From positions 464,372 through 528,371 of the forward strand of contig NMRB01000073.1 in NCBI GenBank assembly GCA_002633025.1: a DNA stretch of 64,000 bases. Direction: 5' to 3'. The translations under genes were made by a program, and so were the position numbers. The first letter of the stretch is position 1; each line of letters begins with the position of its first letter. Positions 10,130 through 21,601 of this stretch are shown here, one piece after another. Under the pieces are notes generated by a model. It was given only the letters and a program-made list of their open reading frames with translations, was not told the origin of the DNA and ran no database searches. The stretch is from Notospermus geniculatus. Taxonomy: Eukaryota > Nemertea > Pilidiophora > Heteronemertea > Lineidae.

Positions 10130-11579
10130 TACTTGCAACTCGTATTTGAAATGGTAGACTTTTCATGCTTACTTTTGACCATTTTCACTGAATTCAATCA
10201 TGTCTTGCGTAGGCCTATACTAAAACGGCAGACATGCCGGTAGGCCCTGCAACAGGTGGCTGCGGCGGGAAACCGAATTCACACGAGATCATTTATTGTA
10301 CACTCATGGCCAAAAGTAAATGGACAGCAGTTTATCTTGAATATCTCCAAACCAATGGGGTGGAGAAAATTGAATTCGACGTATGTGGTAGTAAATTTTC
10401 CTGGCTATCTAATGGTATCAGCGTCGAAAAAAATCCGTTGAAAACCGCATTTGACAGAAGGATTTTTGTAAAGTTATGTTTTTTGCTACTTTTTTATTTG
10501 CATGATTTCATTCAAAATTTTTATATCACTGTGTTCTACTCATCGAGGCCTTTCATAATACATCCTGAAATTTCAAATATTCCGTGTAGAAATGTGATTT
10601 TGGGGCACTTTTATAAAAATTATGTTGCCCATACTTGCAAAACCTTTGGCAGACCCCTTGAACCAATGGTCACGCCGGTAGATAAACATCAATGGCCATT
10701 GAATAGTTTGTGGGATTGACGGGTGCCAACAGGCTATGAATTGGTCAACTACCAGGAATCCACTGAACTGACGCAGCCTGTTATGGAAATTGACCCTGCA
10801 TGACAAACGCGACCTTCAGCCACAACTGGGTTTCTTTATTCATTCGTGAACGATAAATGACAATACTTAGTTTTCATTCACCACCACAACTCACAATAGT
10901 GCAGAGGCCTGTGTCAAAGGTGTTGCACGCGTGGCCAAAAATATTTGGATAAAAGTGCCCCAAAATCACATTTCTACACGGAATATTTGAAATTTCAGGA
11001 TATTTTATGAAAGGCCTCGATGAGTAGAACACAGTGATATAAAAATGTTGACTGAAATCATGCAAATAAAAAAGTAGCAAAAAACATGCGTTTACAAAAT
11101 TACTTCTGTCCAAAGCGATTTTCAGCGCATTTTTTCGACACTCACACCATTATATAGCCAGGAAAATGTACCACTACATATGTCGGATTCAATTTTCTTC
11201 ACCCCATTGGTTTGGAGATATTCAAGATAAACTGCTGTCCATTTACTTTTGGCCATGAGTGTACAATAAATGATCTCGTGTGAATTCGGTTTCCCGCCGC
11301 AGCCACCTGTTGCAGGGCCTACCGGCTTGTCTGCCGTTTTGGTATAGGCCTACGCAAGACATGATTGAATTCAGTGAAAATGGTCAAAAGTAAGCATGAA
11401 AAGTGTGCCATTTCAAATACGAGTTGCAAGTAGGCTTACACAGCATGACGTCAATTAATAGGCAGCGTGTTTCTTTCTGAAGTTGATACAAGATGTCAAA
11501 TGTTTAACTTCTGTAATGTTTCTGGGTCATTCGTCATCGCCGAGAAATTGACGCAAATCTTGTGCCGCGAGTGAGAGTT

Positions 11580-11780
11580 TTTTTATAAAAACCGCTCACT
11601 CCGGAGTTGTGCATTGGACTAATATTCTCATTTTATTGGTTGTCCTCATTCTGATCAGGTACACGCAAAACTTAAACGTCGTTAGTGATACTCTGGAGAA
11701 ACAGGCGTTAGGATTTATGTCCTGAATATTAAGCTGCTGCTACTTCATTTTCGAGCGACCATCGGCGAGGAGCAGTCATC
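11580..11780 (+). promoter_or_regulatory. Putative promoter/5' UTR of LamG-PAN gene
   Basis: TTTTTTATAAAAACC at about 11580-11594 is a good TATA box. An ATTGGT (inverted CCAAT) lies at about 11636. The start codon is at 11781, about 190 bp from the TATA element, leaving room for a normal 5' leader. The region starts right after the foldback element, so upstream control sequence has been displaced or replaced. Confidence 0.45.
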
Positions 11781-11823
11781 ATGTTACTCCGGGCCTTTGT
11801 CATCGCTGCGCTGTTATATCAAG
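11781..11823 (+). CDS. LamG/PAN secreted protein, exon 1
   Basis: Start exon: ATG at 11781, 14 codons (MLLRAFVIAALLYQ) plus one base, ending in CAAG|GTGAGA. The residues form the hydrophobic core of a signal peptide. It joins in phase 1 to the exon at 12978. The start is chosen because the peptide, the donor and the downstream frames all agree and a TATA-like element lies at the right distance. Confidence 0.72.
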
Positions 11824-12351
11824 GTGAGAGAGATTTCTATCACATAGGCCTAACACAAGGCTTTCTGAAAAGGAAGGTGATCATTATAACTCCTGGAATT
11901 AGAACGCTCAGTAAAATATCAGTCGTTTTGCATCACAACAAGGCTAGCGACGTTTTGGGCACTAGTTGATTTTAGGGGGTTGTGTCTCACCGTGGCTATT
12001 CCATCCCCGGGATAACACCAATACCCATTCCCAGACTTCCCCTTATCATAAGACCATCCTGTGGAATGTAACACATATGAGCAGAATGCCCCTTTAAATG
12101 TCACCAGTTCACTCAGAATACCGCTATCAGAAGACATTCTCTGCTGTAGTCATGTCCTTTGATCTTCACATGGCTAATGGGCATTTCATTGTTGTTTGTC
12201 TGTTCAGGCGAGTGGGTCAAGAAACGTGAGCATAGGCCTGAATTTAAACGGCTGAATCAACCCTTAATTCACCGATGAAAATAATCCGAATCGCTGCCAA
12301 CATGTACAGTCATGGACATTAGTTTATCTACACCTGATACTACTATGAATA
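11824..12351. other. Intron 1, first part
   Basis: Intronic sequence without a recognisable gene or repeat. Confidence 0.6.
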
Positions 12352-12524
12352 CAGTCAACGTCGCATGTAACGGCCTTGCATATACCGGACAATCGCCTAT
12401 AATGTACTGAAACTGGAAGTCCCGGTCCCGTTTTACAATGCATCGGCCATGCATATAACGGACTTTGCACATAACGGACAAAAATTGCTGGTCCCAATCA
12501 GTACGTTATAGGCGACGTTGACTG
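12352..12524. mobile_element. Short MITE with TA flanks (pogo/Tc1-like)
   Basis: A 173-bp element with 15-bp terminal inverted repeats CAGTCAACGTCGC.., bounded by TA on both sides. Inner repeats of TAACGGAC and GCATATA resemble the internal parts of pogo/Tigger-type MITEs. It lies in intron 1 of the LamG/PAN gene. Confidence 0.65.
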
Positions 12525-12977
12525 TATTTCAAATATTTCTGGGCCTATTTTAACACGGTTTGTTCCATATGAAAGTACATCTTGTTGATCATTATTCTGC
12601 ATCAAAATTTTGAAAATTTGGAAATATCGTAATAACGTAATAGCTCACCAGAGGACTGTACTTTGGAGAACTGTAGCCTACATAGAAAATGCTCATTTTA
12701 GCCCCAAAATACGAACAATACGACTAAATCTTGTGTTTTAAGGTGACTGGACCAGGTTGGACACTATAATGTAACACTCTACTGCTACTGATGCGGTTTC
12801 ATGGAGAATGGTTCCGATGCCAGAGAAAAGTATATATCTGGAAACGAAAAATGAGGCATGAAAATCAAGAGCACCTAGCGACCCAAAAATGCAGCAAGTA
12901 AACCTTAGGCTTATTGCAAATGCGGAATACATAAGATTAATCATTTTCCATGTTTTTTTTTCTTGTTTTATTTTTAG

Positions 12978-13001
12978 GTACTGCTGTAACTGCATCTGCC
13001 G
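12978..13001 (+). CDS. LamG/PAN secreted protein, micro-exon 2
   Basis: A 24-bp exon between TTTTATTTTTAG and CCG|GTAAGT. In phase 1 it adds G-TAVTASA, completing a signal peptide that ends in an A-x-A cleavage site. The length is a multiple of three and both flanking introns are phase 1. Its fit with exon 1 and exon 3 supports it in spite of the small size. Confidence 0.68.
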
Positions 13002-13247
13002 GTAAGTTTTTGAGAAATAATCTTTCATTGGACACTTCTAAAGCTGGCCGCACATATAAGCATTTACCTCTATGAGATCATCTCAGTGAGATCATCAAGC
13101 TGTCATTTACCCCTGATGCTGGCAGCATAGGCCTACATTACTGTATCCGGTGTGCTTAGTGGCCGCGACGCGGAAGATCGTTGTGCCTATATTTTCTATT
13201 TACACACATTCCCGGCAAGTTATAAAATGCAGTCTAACAAAAGGGCC

Positions 13248-13372
13248 CATAGTAGTGCTGAATCGGTTAATGTCGTCCTGGGTACACCTCATTATTACCC
13301 TGGGTATTCTGGGTAATCCTTTTAGTTACCCAGGACGATCCTGGGTATAAATAAGGTACCTTAACATTACCT
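13248..13372. repeat. Fragment of GTCGTCCTGGGTA MITE family
   Basis: It contains AATGTCGTCCTGGGTA and repeated TACCCAGGACGATCCTGGGTA motifs, as in the complete elements at 16445-17186 and 17187-17545. Another stub of the family is at about 42957-42975. It lies in intron 2. Confidence 0.65.
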
Positions 13373-13572
13373 AGTTTGAAATCCGCGCTATTTTCCACCT
13401 AGATGCTTCACTTAGATGCTTCACACGTAACGTACCATACCAGAAATGTTTCTGTGATCATTGTTATCAATGAATTATCAGGAGTTTAAACTGGGCAGTT
13501 TGGCGCCAAGCAATGGGTATAGATCGACCTTAACCCATTCATTCTAAATCTTCGTTTTCGAGTATGGCTTAA

Positions 13573-15603
13573 AGCTGAACTAGATCGTTAAAAGCAGCGC
13601 ACGGGAGGGTTTAAAAAATAAGCCGCGCCATCGCGCGGCGTAAAAGTAAAGCAAGTGCCCATCCCCATGTTTCGAACCCCCGTCCGCCATGTTTTGAATG
13701 TCTCTCCAAACCCAATAGATTTCCAATGTCCGTGGTGGCGCCAGCGTATTCCGAATCCAACCGGCGAAGGAGTCGCATCATGGCCTCGAATGCAAGTACA
13801 CGAACATTGTAAACGGCAGTACATGAGGACATGAGGCATCAAATGTAGGCATCAAAATCACTGCAAGCAAAACAAAAAAAAACAGTAGTTTGAAGGACAA
13901 AACGAGTAATAGGCTACACGCAGGAATTACGAAAATCAAAATTGAACTTTCAGTATATTCGGACTGGGAGCGAGCCGGAACTTTCCATACGCCAACATTG
14001 TTGGAATGCACAAACAAAGGAGGTCGAGGCCAATGCCAATTGTAAAGGTCTAGCGAGTCAACCACACGGTTCGATATGACTAATTAGACCGACTAATGAA
14101 AAGTAATGAAAGTAACCTACCTTTCGAGATGCGAAGCGTGTGACTTTATTCGTTCTAATGCAGGAAAATACGAAAAAATACACACACAGGTGTCCTTCTC
14201 TGACTACGAAATCGCCATTTTGTATTCTAGGTCTATGTAATCCGACCTCGAGGCAATCATCCATACATAACATTGTGTGAATTCTTACATTCCTGGCTTC
14301 CTCGATTCGAGATTTGGTTTCTATATTACAATTTACAGCCAATATAACAACGGAGTTCCCCGTGTCCGGCCTGGCGCAATCGGTAAAGGCCTGGGTCCAC
14401 CTGTGCGTTTTCGGCTGCGTGATGCGTTAAATCTTTTGTTATTTTCCGCCGCTCTGCTTCCAAACAATGGGCGAAGCGTCATAACGCAGCGTAAAACGCA
14501 CAAGTGGACCCAGGCCTTTAGGTCTCCGGCCACTTGTGCGTTTTACACTGCGTGATGCGCTTTGCCCATTATTTGGAAGCAGAGCGGCGGAAAATAACAA
14601 AAGACTTAACGCATCACGCAGCGTAAAACGCACAAGTGACCGGAGACCTTTAAGGTCGGGGTCCACTGGTGCGTTTCGCGCTGCGTGATGCGTCGAATAT
14701 TTTGTTAGGAAGCAGCGCAAAACGCACAAGTGGACCCTGACCTTTAAAGGTCATTGCGTCTTACTGCCGAAGTTGTCAGAGTTGTGGGTTCGATTCCGCC
14801 ATTGGCCTGTACCGACTGCGCCAAGCCGGACACGGGAAGCTCCGTTGTTATATCGGCTGTAAATTGTAATATAGGAACACAATCTCGACAAGAGGAATGT
14901 AATAATCCATACAATGTTATGCATGGATGATTGCGTCGATGTCGGATTTCATAGGCCTAGAATACAAAATGGCGATTTCTTAGTCAGAGAAGGACACCCA
15001 TGTGTATATTTTTGTTTTCGTTTTTCCTGCATTAAAACGGATAAAGTCACATCTTGAAAGGTATGTTACTTTCATTACTTTTCATTAGTTGGTCTAATTA
15101 GTCATATCGAACCGTGTGGTTGACTCGCTAGACCTTTCCAATTGGCCTTGGCCTCGCCCTCCTTTGTTTGTGCATTCCAACAATGTTGGCGTATGGAAAG
15201 TTCCGGCTCGCGCCCAGTCTGAATATACTGAAAGTTCAATTTTGATTTTCGTAATGCCTGCGTGTAGCCTATTTCTCGTTTTGTCCTTCAAAAACTACTG
15301 TTTTTTTTGTTTTGTTGCAGTGATTTTGATGCCTACATTGATGCCTCATGTCCTCATGTACTGCCGTTTACAATGTTCGTGTACTTGCATTCGATGGTGC
15401 GACTCCTTCGCCGGTTGGATTCGGAATACGCTGGCGCCACCACGGACATTGTAAGTTTATTGGGTTTGGAGAGACATTCAAAACATGGCCGACGGGCGTT
15501 CGAAACATGGCGGATGGGCACTTGTTTGACATTTACGCCGCGCAATGGCGCGGCTTATTTTTTTAAACCTCCTGTGCGCTGCTTTTAACGATCTAGTTCA
15601 GCT
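13573..15603. mobile_element. TTAA-type inverted-repeat element C, copy 1
   Basis: Long terminal inverted repeats of about 740 bp (13573-14345 and 14860-15603), starting AGCTGAACTAGATCGTTAAA after a TTAA at 13569. The right end lacks a matching TTAA, so the right flank was altered. The centre is filled by a SINE-like unit and hairpin MITEs. It is the same family as 31893-38408. No open frame convincingly codes for a transposase. Confidence 0.82.
14349..14850 (+). mobile_element. tRNA-derived SINE split by hairpin MITEs
   Basis: A perfect pol III box A (TGGCGCAATCG, 14372-14382) and a perfect box B (GGTTCGATTCC, 14787-14797) are about 400 bp apart, far more than in a tRNA. The extra DNA is three tandem hairpins (about 14385-14520, 14521-14655, 14650-14752) with arms GGTCCAC.TGTGCGTTTT. 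Removing them gives a tRNA-like spacing. Outer inverted repeats (GGAGTTCCCCGTGTCCGG and complement near 14820-14848) enclose the unit. Confidence 0.6.
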
Positions 15604-16444
15604 CACACAATGGCGGTTCTGACGGCGGTTCAGCACGGTTCAAAACCGTGCTGAAACTCAATGACACGTTGAGGGTGTTCGCCATTGACCGCCACCTCGT
15701 TTTTTGAACCGCAGGATTTTCAAGATGTTTCAAATTTTTACGGCGGCTCTCCAAACAGGTGTGACAGGAATCAGCGTCCTAGGAATGCAGATCCTCCAAA
15801 CAATAGCCCGCTATTGTAAGGTTATATTCGAATGGTCATGGTCTCTGTAGCCATATATCCTAATCCCTCGCTGAACAATAAGACCGGACTTGGATTCCAG
15901 GGGGACTTGGATTCCTTTCACACCTGGTATCACCGAGTTGCTGCCTTGTTGTCACCTTTCACAACCCTTCAGTACAGCTGAAAGAATGGCTACCGTGTTA
16001 TCCCCCCCCCCCACACACATACCTTGTGGCTACCTCGCAATATCCTCTAAACCGCACGTGGACCGTGCATGACCGTGCTAACACCGTACATCACCCTTCT
16101 AACACCACGTTTGACCCCAGTTGTACCGCATGTCTACCTTGCTGACAACCGACCACCTTATCCACACCGTGTTTTCACCTACTTGTGCCAAACCGAACCG
16201 CCGTCATTTTCGGCGGTTCAGCACGGTTTTGAATCGTGTTGAACCACCTTCAGAACTGTCCCCATCATCATCCTCAACTCCCAGGACTTTGTCTGCAACT
16301 TGGGCTAGGGGTTTCTCAGCGGTAAGTCCACTCAATACGCCAAGCAATGCCAGGCATAGCCAATGATCCCTACCACATTCATATTCTGGTGGGAAATTCT
16401 TGGTGATCTATCATCATCATCATTAGCGCTGAAAGGGTGAATGT
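15604..16444. other. Intron 2 stretch with small hairpins
   Basis: It contains two related palindromes, GGCGGTTCAGCACGGTT with its inverse at about 15618-15660 and again at about 16218-16250, which may be the ends of one decayed element. A short C-run lies near 16005. No gene was seen. Confidence 0.5.
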
Positions 16445-17186
16445 CGCTGAATGGGTCAATGTCGTCCTGGGTATACCTTATGTTTACACAGGATCGTCCT
16501 GGTTAATCCTTTTCTGCACCCAGGATCATCCTCGGTAAACATGAGGATCCTTAACTTTACCCAGCTTGGAGTTCCCACCGAATCGCTCTGAACGTTCAAC
16601 TGCGTCCGAGGATGGAGTTTGGTACGCATGTCACGATGCAACCGCGAAATGCACTGTGCATATAAATTAACACGTGCGCATTAATTGTTTTGTTGATTTT
16701 GCATCCTTAGTTTGAGAATGGTTACTTATAAAACACGGAATGAAATGGCCGAAATGATCGAAATGGTCGAAATTCAAGTTTTTGTGCATTCAAAAATCTA
16801 TCGATAATGACCGAATATGCTTCTTCCAAAGAAGACGCTGCGGATGATGACCGTGGACAGACAGCTGCTGCACTGTGCTGTCGGTGGTCCCGCACTGGAG
16901 GATTTTTTTTCAAAAACCATGCCTTGTGTTCAGCTATAGGCTCCATAACGACCAATGTCATAAATGTTGTACAACACACTTAGGCCTAATCCGTGGGCGC
17001 TACGCGTGTGCAGTACCAATCCTCGGACCCAGGTGTAGGATCAGCGCGATTCGACGGGAACTCCAACCTGGGTAAAGTTAAGGATCCTTATGTTTACCCA
17101 GGCTCGTCCTGGGTAAAGAAAAGGATTACCCAGGATAGTCCTGGGTAAACATAAGGTATACCCAGGACGACAATAACCCATTCAGC
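16445..17186. mobile_element. MITE of GTCGTCCTGGGTA family
   Basis: A 742-bp element with inverted arms of about 140 bp (CGCTGAATGGGT.. and complement). The arms are built from repeats of the palindromic unit CCCAGGA..TCCTGGG, which would fold on several scales. Intron 2, non-coding. Confidence 0.75.
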
Positions 17187-17545
17187 GTAAATGTCGTCCT
17201 TGGTATATACAAAGATTACCCAGGATCTCAGTCTTCACTAAAACAATACCCTGGGTGTAGTTTCGGTAGCCGAACATCGCCCAGCTTCCGCAATCTGTGC
17301 CTAGGAACGAGTCCTATTTAGAAATCCCGTGGAATCTCGCGGTCTCGCGCCGCGGTACTTGTTGAGTGTAGCTGTTCATGACATTCTTCAGACGGTCATG
17401 TGACCACGGGCGAGACAACCTCGAATCCAGGTGTCCACTACTATGCTGGGTGATGTTCGGCTACCAAACGTGCACCCAGGGTATTGTTTTAGTGAAGATT
17501 GAGATCCTGGGTGATCTTTGTATATACCCAGGACGACATTTACCC
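17187..17545. mobile_element. Second adjacent MITE, same family
   Basis: A 359-bp element with inverted arms TAAATGTCGTCC.TGGTATAT and complement, directly abutting the previous element. The arms also share ACCCTGGGTG and TTCACTAAAACAATACCC. It ends about 120 bp before the exon 3 acceptor. Confidence 0.72.
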
Positions 17546-17665
17546 TTGTGTTGTGCAAATTTTAGAGTGTGTTGCTTATACATTCCCACCTGCATCATCT
17601 TCAGAATATCTTGCTCGCACATCATCCGAAAACCATGTCATTTGTCATATAAACTTTAGCTTCAG

Positions 17666-18328
17666 ATAATATCGCCTTCTTTAATCACGACTGGTGGATT
17701 ATCCTCGGTCAGGCGGGAAATAACGACACGCTAAATGGCCTGAAGATAAACATCAACGACGTGGAGATCAGTGACGATGGCCCAAACAACATGACGTCAT
17801 GGACATTCAAAGGGAACAAAAATTCGTATATCAGAATCGAAAACCCGTTAGACGGTCCGCTAACATTTCGCAACAGTTTCACAATTGGCACTTATATTTA
17901 TCAAGATTATACGCAGGGTGGTCCTATCATTGAATGGGCTGGTCGACCTGTTGACAGCTATGGAACAAACCTTTGGGTCTGGGCGAGGTTATTATTTGTA
18001 AATCTGGAGGCTGGGAGGGGAGCGACGACGGCTGAGAACTGGCGTGCGACAGTACCACCCGGTGGATGGCATTTCGTTGGCGTCAGCTTCAATCAGATGA
18101 CCGGCAATCTCACTATGTGGATAGATAGTGCAGACAGTGTTCATGAATATCACGTCGGGACTATGATACCAGCATGCGTGGGTGATGTGTTCATCGGAAC
18201 CCGGCCGAAACAGAAGAGCTTCAATCCGTTGAAGGCAAAACTTGCTGGACTGACCATCCTAAATGGGCCTATAAACAAGGCGCAGATAAAAGAGTTTAAA
18301 TGTAACATTGTAGCTTTCGTGGCAAACG
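17666..18328 (+). CDS. LamG/PAN secreted protein, exon 3 (LamG-1)
   Basis: A 663-bp exon between TAGCTTCAG and AACG|GTAAGT, phase 1 at both ends, so the whole domain is a symmetric module. The protein starts DNIAFFNHDWWIILGQAGNN and shows a laminin-G-like (concanavalin A-like) beta sandwich: SYIRIENP, FTIGTYIYQD, GPIIEWAG, LWVWARLLFVNLE, GWHFVGVSFNQMTGNLTMWI, GDVFIGTRP and AKLAGLTILNGPI. Such domains bind glycans or protein partners outside the cell. It aligns along its whole length with exons 6 plus 7 (ILGQ, NSxIRI, SFTIGT, WHF[VI]G, GDV[FY]IG), which shows an internal duplication. Confidence 0.85.
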
Positions 18329-18556
18329 GTAAGTCAAGCCAAAATAATAATGCACAGTTATTGTCGAAATTTATCGTTTAGTTTCAGTACTTACCCAGCC
18401 CTTCTTTCACTCGTTAATCTGGTGGCATTCGATTTGAAAACATTTTCTGGTGGGCGATGACCGAGGAGATCTAGTGTTTGTAAATGAGCAACAGAAACGA
18501 ACATACATTGTAGAATACAGAAAAACGCAGGGAGGCTTAATATACATCTAGAAAAC
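18329..18556. other. Start of intron 3
   Basis: Donor GTAAGTC at 18329. Intron 3 runs to about 42440 and contains the features listed below; this first part has none. Confidence 0.6.
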
Positions 18557-19027
18557 ACGGTGCCCAATCAATATTGCCGTACAGCTGCGGGAGAAAGTTC
18601 CGGTGACCAACACGTGGCGAAGGTGAGGTTCCAAATCGCTACAAATACCATTGCTAAGGGCAAAATGGTCCCTAGGTGAATGAATACACTATAAATAGAC
18701 ATGCTGCTGCAATATCTCCCAGAAATTTGCAGGAGAACGCATCGAAAATCGGCAATTTTCAAATGAACTGTACTGCTGCGGGAGAAGTCTAATTCTCCCG
18801 TAGCCGTACAGTTCATTTTAAAATTGCCGATTTTCGATACGTTCTCCTGCGAATTTCTGGGAGATATTGCAGCAGCACCTAGCCTTTTTTAGTGTATTCA
18901 TTCACCTAGGGTTATCATTTTGCCCTTAGCAATGGTATTTATAGTAATTTGGCATCTCAACTTTGCCAAGCGTATGTGACCGGAACTTTCTCCCGCAGCT
19001 GTACGGCAATATTGATTGGGCACCGTG
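18557..19027. mobile_element. Palindromic MITE with ~225-bp arms
   Basis: A 471-bp near-palindrome. Both ends read CACGGTGCCCAATCAATATT, and arms contain GCTGCGGGAGAAAGTTCCGG. The centre is near 18790. Non-coding. Confidence 0.85.
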
Positions 19028-19109
19028 GAAAATAGACTTTTACAAAAGGCCGGGTTTATTTGGCAAGCATGCTTGCCAAGCAGTTCCCTTTTTCGTCCTT
19101 ATTTAGCAA

Positions 19110-19239
19110 GCATGCTTGATACATACACAGGTTATGTAGTTCTACATTCGGGTTTCAGCTCAGTCTTTTCTAGAGTTTCAGATTGTAAAGTTCCACTTGA
19201 AAAAGACCCCGGTTGGGGTCGAAAATTCGCGAATTCTGG
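19110..19239 (+). repeat. Penelope pLTR fragment
   Basis: It matches 40508-40620 almost base for base (ACACAGGTTATGTAGTTC, CTAGAGTTTCAGATTGTAAA, GACCCCGGTTGGGGTCGAAA). The hairpin with GAAA is the ribozyme-like motif of the Penelope element at 55988-61210. Here the CUGANGA box is changed to CTTGAAAAA, so the motif is decayed. It runs into the N gap. Confidence 0.7.
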
Positions 19240-19477
19240 NNNNNNNNNNNNNNNNNNNNNNNNNNNNNNNNNNNNNNNNNNNNNNNNNNNNNNNNNNNNN
19301 NNNNNNNNNNNNNNNNNNNNNNNNNNNNNNNNNNNNNNNNNNNNNNNNNNNNNNNNNNNNNNNNNNNNNNNNNNNNNNNNNNNNNNNNNNNNNNNNNNNN
19401 NNNNNNNNNNNNNNNNNNNNNNNNNNNNNNNNNNNNNNNNNNNNNNNNNNNNNNNNNNNNNNNNNNNNNNNNNNNNN
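19240..19477. other. Assembly gap (238 N)
   Basis: A run of 238 undetermined bases. It starts at the end of a dispersed Penelope fragment, so the assembly break is probably repeat-induced. Five more single Ns lie at 24232, 46967, 47571, 60057 and 62110. Confidence 0.98.
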
Positions 19478-19845
19478 GGCACAGTTACACAGAGTAAAAA
19501 ACCTCATGTCCATGTTGTACTTTTTGGACGGAAAATTTGAGAGGCACGGCACTGATTTTAGGCACGGGCGGGAGCGATAGTATTTTTTATCTTTATCTTA
19601 CTTAACGGAACCCAAACAACAATATTCATGTCAATGGCACCCTCACCTATGGCGTAGTTACGGAGCATTGACTACCGTGGCCAATGAGGCCACCATCCGG
19701 CAGTCGTTTGTTGGCACCTTCCACTGTTCGGATATATTTTTGTACGAAAACACAAAACGTTTCTTCTTCATATGCCTTTTCGAAAAAAGGATAAAAACAA
19801 GAAAAACGAAAAAAATGAAGAAAAAGAAAAAAAATCATGAGTGTG

Positions 19846-19925
19846 ATCACACAAGTTTCGAACCCGCGACATTGGGGTTGTTGGCCCATCACTCTATGCA
19901 CTGCGCTAATCAACTGCCTGCAGAC
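19846..19925 (-). mobile_element. tRNA-derived SINE head or tRNA relic
   Basis: On the minus strand GATTAGCGCAGTGCATAGAG resembles box A, and CGCGGGTTCGAAACTT resembles box B, about 40 bp apart as in a tRNA. The arms do not fold into a complete cloverleaf and a T-rich tail follows, so this is a SINE head rather than a working tRNA gene. Confidence 0.5.
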
Positions 19926-21325
19926 ATGCGGTGGGAATTTATTAACTGGTTCAGGACAATGCAGGTAACTCGTCGTTTTAAGCCAAAATTGGCATATTGT
20001 TTTAAGTTTGGCAAACCAGGGTCGATAAATAACCACATTCTTCTGAAAATCGCTTGTAGGTGGCTCCTTTCCGCATGGCCCCCTCAACGATATTTTCTGC
20101 CCTGCTAGCTGCTCTGGGAGCGCTGCATAATTAATGAGCTAGTCGTGCATCCAAGACTATACGCTTACTGCATACACAGCAGTTAACTGTGCAAATAAAC
20201 AGTTCGATGCCTTTAACCCAGTCTTAAAATCTTCGTTGGAGGCATAGCCTACTCCCAATCGCAACTTTTCGATGCCTTTTGGCGAGGGCTGCGACGGCGA
20301 GTCGGAGGACGCCATCTTCGTCTTCTGTTTGCATAATTAATGGGGTCTAATTAATATTCATTATTGTCTGCTTGCCATCTAAGACAAAATTTCTGTAATT
20401 CGGCAAGCATTTGCTTGCCAAATAACCACTTCCTTTACAAAACAGGAAGTTACGAGTAAACTTAAGAGGTCGTACTAAGCTTAGATAAAGGAAATCAGTT
20501 GTGGTTTTCAGTGACACGCCTGTAGCTAAAGGAATTCAGTTGTGATTTTCAGTGGCACGCCGTTGAGGCGTTGTTTTTGAATCATTCGTCATGTGGATGT
20601 TGAGTGGCACTGTACGCCTACATTCTAGCTTTAAAGGAGCTTTTTCTTCTGCCCTGGTGCATTGAGGCGAGTCGTTTGCCAAATTATGACGTTTAGTCGC
20701 ACTTTCCCGTGGTGCGCCATGGAGCTTTGTAGCAGCGCTTGTTATTAGAGTTTTGCATAAGAGATGTTGAATGGCTCTGGCATCAACTCGAAATGGCAAG
20801 CACCGTGCAACCAAACGTGTTCATTTTACACACAGACACCACTACGGCTCCTCGACGACAATAAAAATGATCACCAAAGCTGATCTTCTTGATAGACAAC
20901 TTTGATTCAATTCTACGGTATTCAGTATGATTCTTAGATTTGACCTCGGCGACTTCATCTATGACTCTGCACTTCTGGGCTTGTATTTTTGTACCGGGCA
21001 TTATTCCAAACTGAAGAGGGATATTGGTATAAAATTTACGAAATCGCTTCATCTCAGGATATATCGGCGCAATTTTATGATATTCAGTTTGATACTTTAG
21101 GAGATATTAAAGTTTAAAAATGTTTTTTTAAATAACCCGATATTCCAACATATTTCTCTGTTGTAATTTTTTGTGGATATAACCGCCCATATTTTTTTCC
21201 TGTTTTTCTGTTCTTCGTTACTGTGTTTCTGTTTCTCGTTTTACAAGCAATTGATGAGATCCCCACCTGCGTCACTGACGCTCTCCTTTCGTTGGTTCCG
21301 GCCACCACACATGTGGCTACCTTAA
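19926..21325. other. Intron 3: no gene recognised
   Basis: It includes GCAAGCATTTGCTTGCC-type palindromes at about 20402 (also at 19060 and 19107). A short repeated unit GGAA(A/T)TCAGTTGTG.TTTTCAGTG occurs twice at about 20487 and 20530. Otherwise unremarkable. Confidence 0.5.
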
Positions 21326-21424
21326 CGGGACTAGGAAAATTTTTTCAAGCTTCGGTTATTACAAAATGCTAGTCTTTCATGATAAATTCCCACCGTCAAT
21401 TCACTTTTTCAATTAAGTGTTAAT
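21326..21424 (-). repeat. 100-bp dispersed repeat
   Basis: It is the reverse complement of 51893-51992 (AGACTAGCATTTTGTAATAA, GAATTGACGGTGGGAATTTA), close to identical by eye. The other copy abuts the acceptor of exon 5. Confidence 0.8.
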
Positions 21425-21431
21425 TACTGGC

Positions 21432-21601
21432 ACCCAGACAAGTCAGTTATCACCACACCATGGAGCATTCACCTCGTCACTGGGAACCTAATCAACATAA
21501 TAGAGTACAAGGTCGCTCCATACAATACATACAGCGACACTGTTGATTAGGTTCCCATTGAATGCTCCATTGTGTGGTGATGACTGATTTGTTTGGGTGC
21601 A
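21432..21601. mobile_element. Small foldback
   Basis: Inverted arms 21432-21505 and 21538-21601 share GGAACCTAATCAACA, ATGGAGCATTCA and GTGGTGATGACTGA-like ends around a short loop. Non-coding. Confidence 0.7.

Larger units (their letters stand above)
9254..11556. mobile_element. Large foldback element, ~640-bp arms
   Basis: The outer arms are 9254-9362 plus 10135-10660 on the left and about 10900-11556 on the right, reverse complements over some 640 bp; the core is 10661-10900. The left arm is split by a second foldback (9368-10129). Open frames on both strands (10234-10719 + and 10874-11113 -) encode the same residues because they lie in opposite arms, so they are not evidence of genes. 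Without the nested insert the element is about 1.5 kb. It ends about 25 bp before the promoter-like sequence of the LamG/PAN gene. Confidence 0.85.

Noticed and set aside
10234-10719. 161-codon ORF on + strand
   Set aside because: It lies in an arm of a foldback element and is mirrored on the other strand (10874-11113); no protein motif.
13573-15588. ORFs repeated in both halves of the region
   Set aside because: They come from the long inverted repeats of element C, with no transposase motif and no codon-level conservation visible.
19846-19925. Functional tRNA gene
   Set aside because: Box A and B are imperfect, and the arms do not fold into a full cloverleaf.
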